Assembly (NCBI GenBank): GCA_009760855.2
Contig: WPIO01000144.1
Coordinates: 909,501 to 973,500, forward strand
DNA: 64,000 bases
Direction: 5' to 3'
DNA from: Cristatella mucedo
Taxonomy: Eukaryota > Bryozoa > Phylactolaemata > Cristatellidae
The position numbers were made by a program, and so were the translations under genes. Positions 22,624 through 34,231 of the stretch are shown here, piece by piece. The notes below the pieces were generated by a model. That model ran no database searches, was not told where the DNA came from, and saw nothing but the letters and a program-made list of their open reading frames with translations. Each line of letters opens with the position of its first letter. The first letter of the stretch is position 1.

Positions 22624-23741
22624 GCTAATCCAAAGTTTCCTTTGCGATTGTGGAATGTTTGGAGTCTCGCGAATAACTGCAATACAGCTGTCATTTCCTT
22701 AACTAATGTCACAACCTTTTCGTTTTGATTCCAAATTACACAGAATGATGTAACGGGTTTCCCACTGAATTTCATGCAATTGTAGTTGCTCGTTCTCGTG
22801 TTATTGTTTCAAGTGGCCCTGACCAGTTAGCGTACTTATACATTCGAGCGGCGATAAAGCTGCCGTTTCTGCAAAAACTTCTCGAAAGTATGATTTTGAT
22901 TCAGAATTACAGAGGACAGTATGTAAAGTTGACCACCCAAGTTTCATTGGATTTCACTTGCGCGTTCTCAGCTGTATGGCCTCCGAGAGCCCGGGCCTTC
23001 AGTGACCAATGCTTAGCTGGTGAAGAGATAGATCTAGGTTGCAGTCGTTCTAGAGTGGCTGGCGCGTGCGATGCCATTACGCTTGCGGTACGTTGGTTGC
23101 ACTTCCGCGAGGAAAAAAGGAAACCTTCCGGCAGAACGTACGCTGAACGGTGTTGCTGAGCTTGCTAAAATGGCAACCGATTCAAGCGGGGCGCCACATA
23201 CGCACCCGGAGACGCTCCAGCTACTGCTCGCATCACCTCACTGTGTGCTTCAGAGCGTTACCTCTCGACGGAGTAGGGTGCAGTGTCTGCGCCGCGTCGC
23301 CACTTAGACTATGAGAGGTCGACGAACTATGCTGGTCGCTTCTTCGCGTCCGCTCTAGTCGCAGCCGTCGATAAGAACAGTGTCTGCTGCGGGACTTAAA
23401 TTAACGACCGACAGAGCGTGAAGTGCGAGCGGCTTTTAGCCAACGGTTGCGATCCAATCGTCTCATGCTTGCATTCACTCCCTCGTTTGCCAATACTCGG
23501 ACCTTATAGCACAAGTTTGGCGGGAGCGAAAAGATTGCTGCTTTGGTGATCCTAGGCATTTCGCATGGCCTCTAAACCAAAGGCGTTCGACTTGAGCAGG
23601 AGCGAGTGGCTTGTACGCGAAAAAGGTGCTTGCATAGCTGAGAGCTGTTCGCTTGGTCCACTCAGTTGGTTGCCTTGACGTTGGTGTGTGCTGTCGCACC
23701 GCGCTAGCCTTGGGCGTTATGAGTATCGCTGGCCTCGTAAC
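22624..23741. other. Anonymous DNA
   Basis: Short open frames (22890-23159, 23071-23307 plus; 23475-23783 minus) show no domain. No terminal repeat for the MULE relic was found here. Confidence 0.4.
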
Positions 23742-23892
23742 AATATATAATATAATATATAATCCATTTATATAGCGCCCCAAGAGAATCTCTATTCAGG
23801 TGCTTCACATATGCCTCGGGGCTCGAGCCCACGACCTCAGTAGACCTTGGTCGGGGCGAGCACCTTAACCGCTAGACCAAACCAGCTCGGCG
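23742..23892 (-). mobile_element. SINE-B, well preserved copy
   Basis: Read on the minus strand: a tRNA-like head with A box TGGTCTAGCGGTTAAGG and B box GGGCTCGAGCCC about 50 bases later, then a body ending in GAAGCACCTGAATAGAGATT and GGGGCGCTATATAAATGG, followed by a TA/TAT-rich run. The tail closely resembles the 3' end of the local L2. This copy is a good reference for the family. Confidence 0.82.
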
Positions 23893-24010
23893 AACAGTAA
23901 GCTGACGGACCTATTAGACCGCGTGCGGCCGCTTTTCCGTCGCGGTGAGAGCGATTCTGCGTAGGTTTGCCATTCGGAAGCTCATACATATCTATAAAAG
24001 ATATGTTATC

Positions 24011-24125
24011 GATTTGTATAGCGCCATAAGACTACTGACTCTTCATCCAAGCCCTTCCTTCAAGTGTTCTCCGAGTCTCGAGCCCACGACCTCGGTCCTC
24101 AAAAGGCGATCATCATGGCCGCTAT
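24011..24125 (-). mobile_element. SINE-B, degraded copy
   Basis: Shares the B box (GTCTCGAGCCCACGACC in the plus orientation) and the tail GCGCTATACAAAT with the copy at 23.8 kb, but the head is eroded. Confidence 0.55.
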
Positions 24126-25351
24126 GAGTGCTCAGTCCCTGCATTCAAAGCTCGCCGCAGAGCGTCTCGTAGGGAAGATTGTGATCTAAGAGATATCTCA
24201 TTGCCTGACGTTTCTCATTCTTTGTTACACAATACCACGCAGAGCTAGTCCGCGAAAATGCAGCGCTCGCTACTGAACTAGTTCAAGCCGACGCGCGACG
24301 AATACCGTTAAATAAGTTCTGAGACTTAAAATCTCTTTCTATTCAAACGACATTCGCCGGATGGATGGGGACACATTGATTGGTAATTGCACGCACAGCG
24401 GCTGGTTACGTACATACAGAAAGAAACCCCTGTTATAATTCGTAAACTTCCGTCACAAAGAGGTCGTGGTTTAGCTCGTTGACAACGTCAAACCAGTGGA
24501 CGTAGTGACCTCCACCATTAGTGAGTTCCGGACTTATATATTTATATATATAAGAAATAATACATGCCACTCAATCACTATTCTACATAACGAGCAAGAC
24601 GCTCTTTGAAATGGCTGCACAACGTTTACAACGCATAATTTAGCGGAAAACGCGTATCGTTGCTCCGGTACACCTTAAAAAATTAGGTTTTTAAGCTTAG
24701 CATTAACATTGAGTTTAACTAGAAGCTGCTGTTGCTAGCAAAAGAAAGGGCTAAGTTGCATCGCTTTCCTATAAAATTCTTTCTGCGCCCAGTTTTCTGA
24801 GGTAATTTGGAACTGCATCTGCAGGTATTAGCTCCCGACTGCAGCTAGACAGATGTCGTAATAAAAGCCAATGAGATGTGACAGCCGCAAAAGGCAGCCG
24901 CACACAGTCGTGATTTCAAATGACGTAGCTTCAGCTAGCTCCGCGTAATGCACAAGAATTTCTAAGTAACGTCATTCAACCGCAGGTTTCGGCAGTCAGT
25001 TTGTTTGAAGCCCGTCGTCTGAAAAAAATAGTGCATTTATTACAGAAACAATGAAATATATCCTAAGCACGCTGAAAATCACATACACGGAAGGTCTTGA
25101 GAATCAAGATGGAAATTGAACGACCTAAAGAGTAACCCTAAGAGTAACGAATGAATAGTTAGAGTTAGGGTGGGCAATCATCATCATGGTCTATCATCAT
25201 GTATATAGTGTTTGACTGAAATGTGAATACACCCGGCACGTGTAGCCAAAGAAAGCCGGAAACATGCTAGTAGTAAATTTCTATATTTATCGCATCGTGC
25301 CTACAGAAGTGATATATTTATAGTAGGTAAATGATTAACTACCTCATTAGA

Positions 25352-25745
25352 ATTATAATAGTACACTTGATAAAGCACTCAGATAACTCAATCTCTTTCT
25401 AGGCGCTTTACATTTGCTGCAAAGTAAACACGATGGTAGTTTTATAGCACAACGGGAGATCTAAGTCTTTCTGCAGTTGCGTTGCGACTTGGTGCAAATC
25501 AGGCAATCGCCTAGGGTAGATAACAGGCGAGATAACTTGTCCAGACTACCATGCAAAGTTATACAAGACTCTTAGTAATGCAACTTTGGAGGACCTTCTG
25601 TTTGTACCACACATTGAGGCGTATACTCACAATCACACAAAATGAGCTCAAGCACGATAGACAAGTACTAATAATTATGGTATTACTCAAATAATTGAAT
25701 AGTTCCCTTTGAGAACTTATTCCCTATCTAGGCCCTCGGTGTAAG
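25352..25745 (-). mobile_element. Two L2 tail fragments
   Basis: A clear one at 25.35-25.44 kb (TCTTTCTAGGCGCTTTACAT) and a decayed one at 25.67-25.75 kb (TCCCTATCTAGGCCCTCGG). Confidence 0.6.
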
Positions 25746-26099
25746 GGAAGCATCGATGTGGCTAGAAATAACATGTACAGCGTCAGCACACTTTAGAACA
25801 TAAAGGACAATTTATATGGAACGGCAAATGCTGCAAGAAAGCGTTCGTTTTTCTTTAAAATAGTCAATTTAGAGGGTGTCGTGACGTCGGCTGCAAATTC
25901 TAGACTTTAAAAGCAACGCAACTAAATGGATGGCTTTAAGATTCGAGGATGGTTCAAGGAAAAGCTATCCGACTTGGGTAAGAAGTGATGGCCAGCCGAT
26001 GCAACGCCTGATCGGTTCAGATATGTAGAAGGAGTAGTTCAGAGCGACGGCATTAAAGGACGTCAAAACACTGCTTGGTGAGGAGCCACATCAGGACGG

Positions 26100-26180
26100 T
26101 GACAAGCAGTGTACTTTGGCGATTGCGATGGTCATGACAGAAAAGCATAGCTGCAGAGTTTCGCTTTAATTGTAACACAT
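26100..26180 (-). mobile_element. L2 coding scrap
   Basis: GGCGATTGCGATGGTCATGA and AAGCATAGCTGCAGAGTTT match the L2 segment encoding VCRERRSCH in reverse. Surrounding DNA to 26.6 kb may be older L2. Confidence 0.4.
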
Positions 26181-26709
26181 TACTGGATAGGACAGAAGAA
26201 CGTGGAGCAACGAGTTTTGAAAGTCAAAATGGAATGTCACAAAGGTGTGGCCTGACTAATATGTGGTTTGGCTTTCTAAGTAAGACCAAACTTTAGCATT
26301 GATACAAAGTAAAAGAGGAGACTTGAATGTGGTGGAATGGGGAAATGTCACTTTAGCACAGGATAGCGACGTTTCGAGCAGATGCTAAATAAGCACAGTG
26401 AGCCGAGTTTGAGGATTAGATTTTCCGAGTAACACTTGGTTAGACTATAACTAAAAAGTTGGCTTTGATTGTCATACAGTTTGATTTAGTTCCCCACAGT
26501 CAAAGAGGGAATGTCAGCATTACATGCAGAAGACAGTTTAGTAAGCTTAACGTGCTGGAAGGTAGGGATGATACAAACTACAGATGCATCATTTGAATAG
26601 TAATTAAAGGCTAGATTGCACTAGGTCATTACATTGCCAAAGGAAAAGAATAAACTGTGAGAAGAAGTAAAAATAAGCACAGAGCCCAGGAATACCGCAT
26701 TCTTTAGGG

Positions 26710-26884
26710 CAGTGGTTCTCAACCTGTGGGTCGCGACCCCTTTTGCGTTGAACGACCCTTTCACAGTCACCTAAGACCATAAGAAAACACACATTTCCAC
26801 ATTTCGAACACAATAAGTTTATGGTTGAGGGTCGCCACAGTATTAAAGGGTCGCGGCATTAGGAGAAGCTTTGGAGGCTCTCTG
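26710..26884 (+). mobile_element. SPIN-like hAT-type MITE, 3' end eroded
   Basis: Begins CAGTGGTTCTCAACCTGTGG and GTCGCGACCCC, continues GAACGACCCTTTCACAG and CCTAAGACCATAAGAAAACA, and ends TTTATGGTTGAGGGTCGCCA, then TATTAAAGGGTCGCGGCA. From memory this is the layout of the SPIN/URR1 group of hAT-Charlie non-autonomous elements known for horizontal transfer between animals. The 3' terminal inverted repeat (expected to end AGAACCACTG) is degraded, and no second copy of the preceding octamer CTTTAGGG was seen. Confidence 0.82.
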
Positions 26885-28536
26885 ATTGTCACTGCCCGTT
26901 GACAGTATTGCTCAGGAGTAACCTATTGAAATAGGAACAGTTCGGGCAGTGCAACGAAAGTGATGCCTGCTGTAAGCTACAGGTGCTCCAGATAGACACG
27001 GGAAGTCGGGTACAATATAAGCTTGGAAGAACAGATCGATTTTTAGCTGCGACTTAATAGTAATATAAAGTCAAATGCGGCTTCCATAAGATGCCACGAG
27101 TGACTTCATCCTTCTATACTTTATGTGCCTAAGAACTAAAGTCTCTGTCACCAAAATATTTCAATTTAGTGGGATGAATTTGACATTACTCGAAGCCAAA
27201 TTGCTGCTGCTGCGAGAGCTCACTGGAGAGTAAGGTGGGGTAGGTAAGCGGACACACGCGAATGAACCAACTAGTAAACAAACCAGAATAACGTGGAATC
27301 CATTCTGTTGATAGCAGATTAGACCCACACTGTTTTTATTATCAGCTGCAGCCAAATCTCTTTCTAGGTATACAGGTATAAGCTGATGGACCTGAATAAA
27401 AAAATTCGATTTATTACGATGCCACGTCATGACGCTTTAAATAGTTTGACAGAAGTAATCTTCAAAATAACGAAAATTTGAGCTATTTCGAGGCAATGGT
27501 CCCGATGGTATACACAGTTTGGCTGTTATACTGTTGTCTAACCAGGTATGTGGCGAAAATTCTCCTACAGACACGGAACAAGTAAACACTAAAACGTCTC
27601 AACGTCAAAGCACTCACACGATCAAAGCTAATTATTCCTCCCCTGCCAAACAAGGACTACTGCTGATCGTACCAATTCATCCTAGCTGAGGCCAATTCTA
27701 GCTGCTAAACTAAAATAGTGGAATCACTGAAGGTCGATAAAAAAATACTGAAGTCGACCATTAAACCATCTCAATCACTATAGGTCAGAGCCTTACCTAG
27801 CTATAGCTGTGGGAATCTAAAACAATTTTTCAGAATCAATATCAGTATTAGTTAACAAGATGGACAACTTAACGGATTCTATCCCGAAAAAGAATAGCAG
27901 CAGAACTGCTCTCCGTTTGTTCCTCACTTTACCTCAGCTAGTAAAACCACTAAACAATTTCTCCCCAGTAAAAGAGCACATAAAATATCAATTGCTTCGA
28001 GTCTTCCCGTGCATATTAAAATACCGCAGCAGTGATGCTGCTGTCTTGGGATGCACAAATGTGATACGGAGAACTAAAGCAAATACCACAGTCTTCTGGC
28101 AGCAGTTCCTAGCTGAGACACTAGAATGTGAGTGTTTGTCCAGCTAAACTCTTGTCAACAGTTCAAGCCTGTAAAGTGCAATCCAACCGGCTTATTTGGA
28201 CTTCCGGAGTCAGCATGGTGAAAGTGTATAAGCATATTAACGCACGAATCGAGGCTTAGGAAGAGTTTTAAAAAGAACATCGGGAGGGGCACTCTATTAC
28301 CGACAAGATATCTCCAGCACTAGCTAAGCCGGTTCTAGTCCAGTATCTAACCGAGGGCTACCACCAGAAGGATTACCATTAGATTAACCTTTTTATAACT
28401 AAGCCGCGAATGCCACTGGTAACAGGAGAACTAAATGGTATCGCTAGGGAGCTCTAGGTATAACAAGACAATGAGGGATGCAGAATAACCACGATGCCAG
28501 CGATCGCAGTTGTAAAAGTCGAACTAATAAGTAACA
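26885..28536. other. AT-rich anonymous DNA
   Basis: A 95-codon plus frame starting MDNLTDSIPKKNSSR (27860-28147) has no recognised domain or splice signals and is treated as chance. Confidence 0.45.
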
Positions 28537-28538
28537 CA

Positions 28539-28570
<32 letters not shown>

Positions 28571-28632
28571 GCTCACACAAACGCACACACGCACGCACAC
28601 ATGCTCACACAAACGCACACACCCTCACACTA

Positions 28633-28672
<40 letters not shown>

Positions 28673-28675
28673 CAT

Positions 28676-28709
<34 letters not shown>

Positions 28710-28741
28710 CATGCACACACACACACACACACACAAACGCA

Positions 28742-28789
<48 letters not shown>

Positions 28790-28812
28790 CACGCACACAC
28801 ACAAACGCAACA
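28537..28812. repeat. (AC)n microsatellite
   Basis: About 275 bp of ACACAC with interspersed CGC, ACATGC and AAACGC variants. His/Thr and Cys/Val open frames across it are repeat artefacts. Confidence 0.95.
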
Positions 28813-29663
28813 TTAACTACTTCTAAATCAGGCTATACGGTGCACCGTTTCTTTTCTAAATCGAGTCGTCTAACTGTGCGTCTAACCAATACTTTATCCT
28901 ATGAAAAAGTCCCTGCAGCATATACGCACGTAAAAACAGGAATGCAATTAAGAATAAGTCATGACATTACGTGCCTTGAGGAAGCAAAAATGAGAAGCGA
29001 AAGACCCTGCTGACAGCACACTATTTGAATAATAAGAATGAATAACTAACTGAAGTATTATGTATGCTAGCATTACTCAATTGACGTGTATACTTTTCCG
29101 ATTTCTTAAAGTAAGCTAAACCTTCCCTGGTACAACAGCCTCATTTACGCAGCAGCAGAAGATCCTTATGCAGTAATTATTTCACCTGCAGAGAGAAATG
29201 AAATTTGCATGCTGTAAGACTCAAAAACCGCGTCATACATAGCCAAGTGCAAGAAATTTACCAATGACCTAGAAAGGGATTGAGTTTAGTGAAGAAACTG
29301 AACTAATTTTAGCGTGTCACTTAAAACTTTCTCAAGGTGTGAATAATTACTCACATGGTCCAATTATATGTGTACCGTTGGCATGAGTATTACCCACTTG
29401 ACAATGTAGCTTTCTACTGAGTACTCGGTCAAATGTGGCCTTGAAAAAATGTAGCAGTGACCATTGTGGCCCAAGCTGTCCCAAAAGCAAATAGAGAGTC
29501 TACTTAGTAAATTTCCTTGAAGGCCCATAGAGAAATGTACAGGTTAGAGTTTCTGACGACAACCAGGCCCAACTAATCCTGCCCTAAAGCGTCTAGCAAG
29601 TCAGTCAGTGTGTCCGAGGTTCTTGGTGGTTCTAAGGTCGGCTTTGACGAAATTAAGTGAGTA
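28813..29663. other. AT-rich anonymous DNA
   Basis: No repeat, exon or RNA gene recognised. The same holds for 29825-30104 and 30633-30990. Confidence 0.5.
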
Positions 29664-29824
29664 GGGCGGTAATAGCACAGTAGGTAAGGTGCTCACTCTT
29701 CATGACAGAAGGCTTGAATCGTGAAGTGGGCGATCCTAAATTGCCAACTGCAAGCAGTATTATAGCCATTAAGGCTCCTCTAAAGCAATGCAAATGATGC
29801 TGTTAAATCAGCTAATTTATTTTT
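29664..29824 (+). mobile_element. SINE-A, degraded copy
   Basis: Matches the family at GGTAAGGTGCTCACTCTTCA, GTGGGCGATCCTAAATTG and the tail GATGCTGTTAAATCAGC. The B box is eroded (GGCTTGAATCG). Confidence 0.65.
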
Positions 29825-30104
29825 CGGATTACGAGAGCTGTTTTTGATTCACACTGACTCGTATTACGAGAGATTCGTATAGCCTCACATAGTCTTTTTA
29901 CCATGTAGAAGGCAGAACACATTCAATAGGTGTAAAAACCGTAAAAAAAGTCGTACCGCTTCCCCTAAAGTGCAAAATACACAAATTATTAAAAAACCTT
30001 CCACAATTATAGCATGGAAATCGAAAACTGGGCTGAGTCTCGGTTAGACCTACTTCAAGAAATGAGGTCTTTTGTGATTAGATTAAGATTATTTCTTTCA
30101 GTTT

Positions 30105-30632
30105 CGTACAGAATTCATTCATCCAATTCATTTTAGGTCCCTTCATTCTATGGCTCCAGCCTATCCTTCAGATATACTACCCCATCAGGCCAAGCATCAT
30201 ACCACCCGCTTTTCGGAATCCAACAGTCTAGAAATACCTCGTACAAACCTGAAATCCTTTGGAGACCGTGCATTTAGTTTGTATGCTCCCACAGCCAGGA
30301 ACTCCCTCCCGACCTGCGTCAGAACATCCTCCGACCTGACCACATTTAAAAGGAACCTAAAAACACACCTATTTAGGACAGCATTTAGCGGGTCCCTGTG
30401 ATTCGTCCTTGATGTGCTTATGCGTGCTGACACTGTGCATGCTGTCACTAACCACATTCGCATGTTGACCCTGTGCATGTCACCCCTAACCATATTATTC
30501 ATTTTGTTTGTTTTTCAAGCATGATTTTACTTACCATTCAATTGCATTTCAATTTTCAGCAAATGTAAAGCACATAGAGAGAGATTAAGTTCTCTGAGGG
30601 CGCTTTATCAAGTGAATTATTATTATTATTCG
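30105..30632 (+). mobile_element. L2 LINE 3' end, little-decayed copy
   Basis: A 5'-truncated copy with an 83-codon open frame for the protein C-terminus (MAPAYPSDILPHQAKH to LKTHLFRTAFSGSL), followed by the complete 3' untranslated region and (ATT)n tail. Little decay compared with other copies. Confidence 0.92.
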
Positions 30633-30995
30633 AGGAACCTAAAACTACTACCTCGGACACACTGACTTGCTGCTCTTGCTGTTAGACGGCTGTTCTTCTT
30701 TGGAAGTTCTTTGGACTGCTTTGGGGGCAGCTTTGGTACGCAACACTTACTTCATAAGTTAGCTGCAGAAATAGTGAACTGGAAACACGCAGATACCTGC
30801 AGCCTCCTGTAGTCATCAAAGGAATATCTAGATATACATTCACTTAGGCATAAACATATACGTTTATTGAACAGGTGGCCTAAATAATCATGTGGTCATA
30901 ATAATTATATTTTTGGAGATTAATAGGAGCGAAGTTCTCAATATTTTTAATGAATTCGTACACAGATCAGTGATACGTACTAGACGCTTTAACGA

Positions 30996-31001
30996 TTTAT
31001 T
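30996..31001 (-). terminator. Possible polyadenylation signal after the CARD exon
   Basis: The hexamer AATAAA is read on the minus strand about 450 bases beyond the stop codon at 31451. It is the closest canonical hexamer I saw. With this AT content a chance match is likely. Confidence 0.22.
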
Positions 31002-31450
31002 TTAGAGACGATCATACAAAAGATAGTCCTATATAAACTGTCGTATATAGATAGACTTGTTAATGATCAGTTCACCGAGTATAATTCCACTATGAGCCAC
31101 TAGTACGAATACAATCACAAATTTAATTGAAAGGAAAAATAATTCCAATAAATTCATACTTTTTAACGTAGCGCTGTCACCTCTAATCGCAATTTTCTTT
31201 TTAATTTCATATGTGCCGTAATCATAACCCGGGGTTCAGATGATTGCAGCCCATTTCATATACTTTCAAGACACAGCATTTTTGAAAAAGCATCACTATC
31301 TACAAAAAGTAGAGCTACAGCAGAAGTTAGTTAAACTTTGTTTTCGAAGATCTATATCCTCGGCCAACCTTAATAAAAAGTTTACGAACAAACCAAGTTT
31401 CTAGAAGCTAAGCACATTCGTAATTTATCTGGTATGATCTGAATGGACAT

Positions 31451-31645
31451 CTACCTGAGTTCACAGAATAGAGACTCACCGAAACGATTAGCACTGCTGC
31501 TATGCTCACCTATCAATGCTGCGAGTTGATCAGCTGCCACATTATCTTGAAGAGCCGATACAAAAATTTCAGCAGTTTTCCCACCCTTCTTTAGCACGAA
31601 GTCAATGACAAGTTTTCTAGCAGCCTCCGTGGGGGTGAGGTGAAC
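31451..31645 (-). CDS. CARD-like domain, second half; probable last exon
   Basis: Acceptor ATTTGTAG precedes an exon starting in phase 0 with VHLTPTEAARKLVIDFVL and continuing KKGGKTAEIFVSAL, the helix 4-6 pattern of CARD domains (a helix 4 ending in a lysine/arginine-Gly turn, then an aromatic and Ala-Leu helix 5). It completes the domain begun at 35.3 kb. The frame stays open through two donor-like GGTGAG sites 24 bases apart (exon ends 31510 or 31486, both phase 1) and reaches a TAG stop at 31451-31453. It can therefore be the terminal exon with the tail GEHSSSANRFGESLF and so on, or an internal exon with alternative donors. A CARD at the C-terminus would recruit CARD-bearing caspases or adaptors. 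Confidence 0.62.
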   Translation of the reverse strand, partial: VHLTPTEAARKLVIDFVLKKGGKTAEIFVSALQDNVAADQLAALIGEHSSSANRFGESLFCELR

Positions 31646-32534
31646 CTACAAATCGCATAGGCTTATAAGATACACAGAAATGATCCCAAGAAAGATCTGC
31701 CAATTATAGAAGACAAGCATATCTGACAGCCTGTGCTGGAATACACCACGAATATAACAATATAATACAATGCAAGTATTCAACACGAATACAGTGGCAG
31801 GGATAACAAATATTTTTTTGAAAGCATTAAGAATTTACGAAAGTAATTATGAAACTCACTTTTAGACATGACACTACATCTAAGAGTATATTTACATAAT
31901 ATTTGTACTCGACAGTAATTTGTAGTGGCCTATGTCGACTTCATTTCATCTCGAACTGCTTCTTTTCAGTTAAGACAACTCGAAAGTCAAGTGCTCTACA
32001 GTTGACAACACAGAAACTTAATAGCCTTGTCAAAATCTTGACAGGCTTAAAAAAATACTGCTCTACTATGGAGGTTCCTGCCGGAGCACAAAAAAAGCAC
32101 AAAGCTCGTGATAGAGACGGGTATCCTTAAAAATCCTAAGCAGGTCACCTTCAGAAAAACAGTCTTTTTTAGGAACGAAGCAGGAAACTGTCACAGTCAC
32201 CGTATACCAACTTAGGGTAGTTAGTTGCAAAAACAGGAAGATCTTCAGGTGAGTAGTTTGGCTGTAGACATCTGCATACTAACTCGATACCACCAAAAGC
32301 TAGGGAAATGCTATCAAATGCCAATCGGTAAGCATGAAGCAAAAGGTCGGCATATGAATTAATACGCTTACTTAGCAGCCGTCATTTTTGAAGTATGAGA
32401 TTTAGCAGCTGTCATGCTTAATCGTCAGGACGACTATGCTAGCCAAGATAAATTGGGAGGGGTGGGGCACAGCAGGAAGCTGACCGACTGGGGGGGGGGG
32501 CAGGAGGGGGCTACGACCAGCTAATTTAACTTAA
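31646..32534. other. Intron between the two CARD exons, left part
   Basis: AT-rich, with a G-run (32.49-32.51 kb). The rest of this intron, to 35138, is filled by the L2 copies and the SINE-A listed above, with anonymous DNA at 33.88-34.23 kb. Confidence 0.5.
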
Positions 32535-33185
32535 TTTAAAGTTCTCTAGGTCTAGTGTCGCTTTCTTGAATAGTGGTCTGACTACAGATTTCTTGAAAGG
32601 TGCTGAGACATGACCTGAGGCTAAGGGCATATTAATGATGTTAGTTATGCATGGCAGCAGCAGATCAATGCAACGTAGGAGCAGGACAGTGGAAATAGCG
32701 TCCAAAGGACTTGTTGTCTTCTTTGATTCGGATATGAACCTCAGGATGAGGTCACTAGTGACCTGCTTAAATGTAAACATTAAGGTGCTGCAAGGAATCG
32801 ACGGACAACATTCTAGGGGGATGTTGTCATGGCAGGGATTGACTCCCCGATCTTGTCTATCTTCTGGACGAAGAAGCTAGAGAAGCGATCAACAGATCAT
32901 CACATGGATCCTCAGGTAACGTGGAGGTAGTTGAGAAAATGGTTAATCGTCGACGTCAGCATTTTTGGATTGTGCATCTGCGATTCAACAATGTTTCCAT
33001 AAGAAGCTAGACTTAGACTTAGCCTTTGCTAGGATCGATTGGTATGACCTACAGTGGTCTTCGTATGCCTGATGATGGACAGTCAGTCCTGATCTTTTTT
33101 AAGCTTGCACTTAGTAGAACTAGCTAGTTTATTGTCTGTGGTAAACCGCAGGCCGTCTGGGCTGGGGCTCACAGTGCGCCTTCTC

Positions 33186-33226
<41 letters not shown>

Positions 33227-33882
33227 ACTTAATAAGGCTCCCTCAGAGAACTTAATCTCTTTCTAGGCGCTTTACATTTGCTGCAAAGGGAAATGCAATT
33301 GAATGATAAGTAAAATCGTGCTTGAAAAACAAACACAATGAAAAACATGGTTAGGGGTGACATGCACAGGGTCAGCATGCAAATGTGGTTAGTGGCAGCA
33401 TGCACAGTGTCAGCATGCATAAGCACACGGAGGAAGAATCACAGGGACCCACTAAATGCTGTCCTAAATAGGTGTGTTTTTAAGTTCCTTTTAAATTTGG
33501 TCAGGTCAGGTGATGTTCTTACGCAGGTCGGGAGGGAGTTCCAGGCTTTGGGAGCATACAAACTAAATGCACGGTCTCCAAAGGATTTAAGGTTTGTACG
33601 AGGTATTTGTAGACTGTTGGATTCCGAAAAGAGGGTGGTATGATGCTTGGCCTGATGGGGGAGTATATCTGAGACATAGGTTGAAGCCATAGAATGAAGG
33701 GACCTAAACAGAGGTACAATTTCGTCGAGTATGTCAGCTAGTGTCGTGTTGTAGTTATCTACCAATGGTGATGGGTCGGAAGGGAGCTCGAGAGGTGAAG
33801 CAGATGTTATTGCAGAGACAGCGTCAATGTCAAGGGTCTTAATTATATTATCATTGTTGAGTTCTCTTGGGGTCATGCACAT
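32535..33882 (-). mobile_element. L2 5'/middle part, interrupted by another L2
   Basis: Minus-strand pieces at 33882-33720 (DIDAVSAITSAS, YNTTLADILDE) and 33185-32535 (SPSPDGLRFTTDNKLA, SKKTTSPLDAISTVLLLRC) are adjacent parts of one L2 protein. They are separated by a second, 3'-end L2 copy in the same orientation at 33187-33717. Confidence 0.85.
33187..33717 (-). mobile_element. L2 3' end nested in an older L2
   Basis: 5'-truncated copy with (TAA)n at 33.19-33.22 kb, full 3' untranslated region and the intact C-terminal frame (PHQAKHHTTLFSESNSLQI, LKTHLFRTAFSGSL). It begins in frame with the host L2, giving a 147-codon chimaeric frame (33439-33882). Confidence 0.88.
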
Positions 33883-34231
33883 CTTTTATAATACTAATAC
33901 TAATATTATTGTTAGAGGATGGCATGGCAACTAAAGCAGTGGCCCCTGACAAATTATCACTATAATTAAAAAACCAGTTACCGATTACTTATATTCTAAA
34001 GTAATTACAAATTTATGTAGGACAATAAATCCATAGGTCTGGAAGGCTGATACTTATCCGCCCATGATTACAACAGAAGTTTCAGGATATCTTTACAGAG
34101 GGCAACCCTTTATGCCATAGCATCACACAAAGGTGTTCATAACTCGAAAGCTCAGTATGCAGAGCCAGCTGTTTTTTCCAAAGCTTATGGGTTTGCAGAT
34201 AATTACAAATACAAAAATAGTTATTGACAGA

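Larger units (their letters stand above)
24126..26709. other. AT-rich anonymous DNA with L2 scraps
   Basis: Nothing gene-like. Only the L2 remnants listed separately. Confidence 0.5.

Noticed and set aside
27860-28147. 95-codon plus-strand frame starting MDNLTDSIPKK
   Set aside because: No domain, no splice borders, and located in AT-rich anonymous DNA; length is within chance expectation for this much sequence.
28494-28826. His/Thr-rich and Cys/Val-rich frames
   Set aside because: Translations of the (AC)n microsatellite.
33439-33882. 147-codon minus-strand frame as a host gene
   Set aside because: It is the junction of two nested L2 copies.
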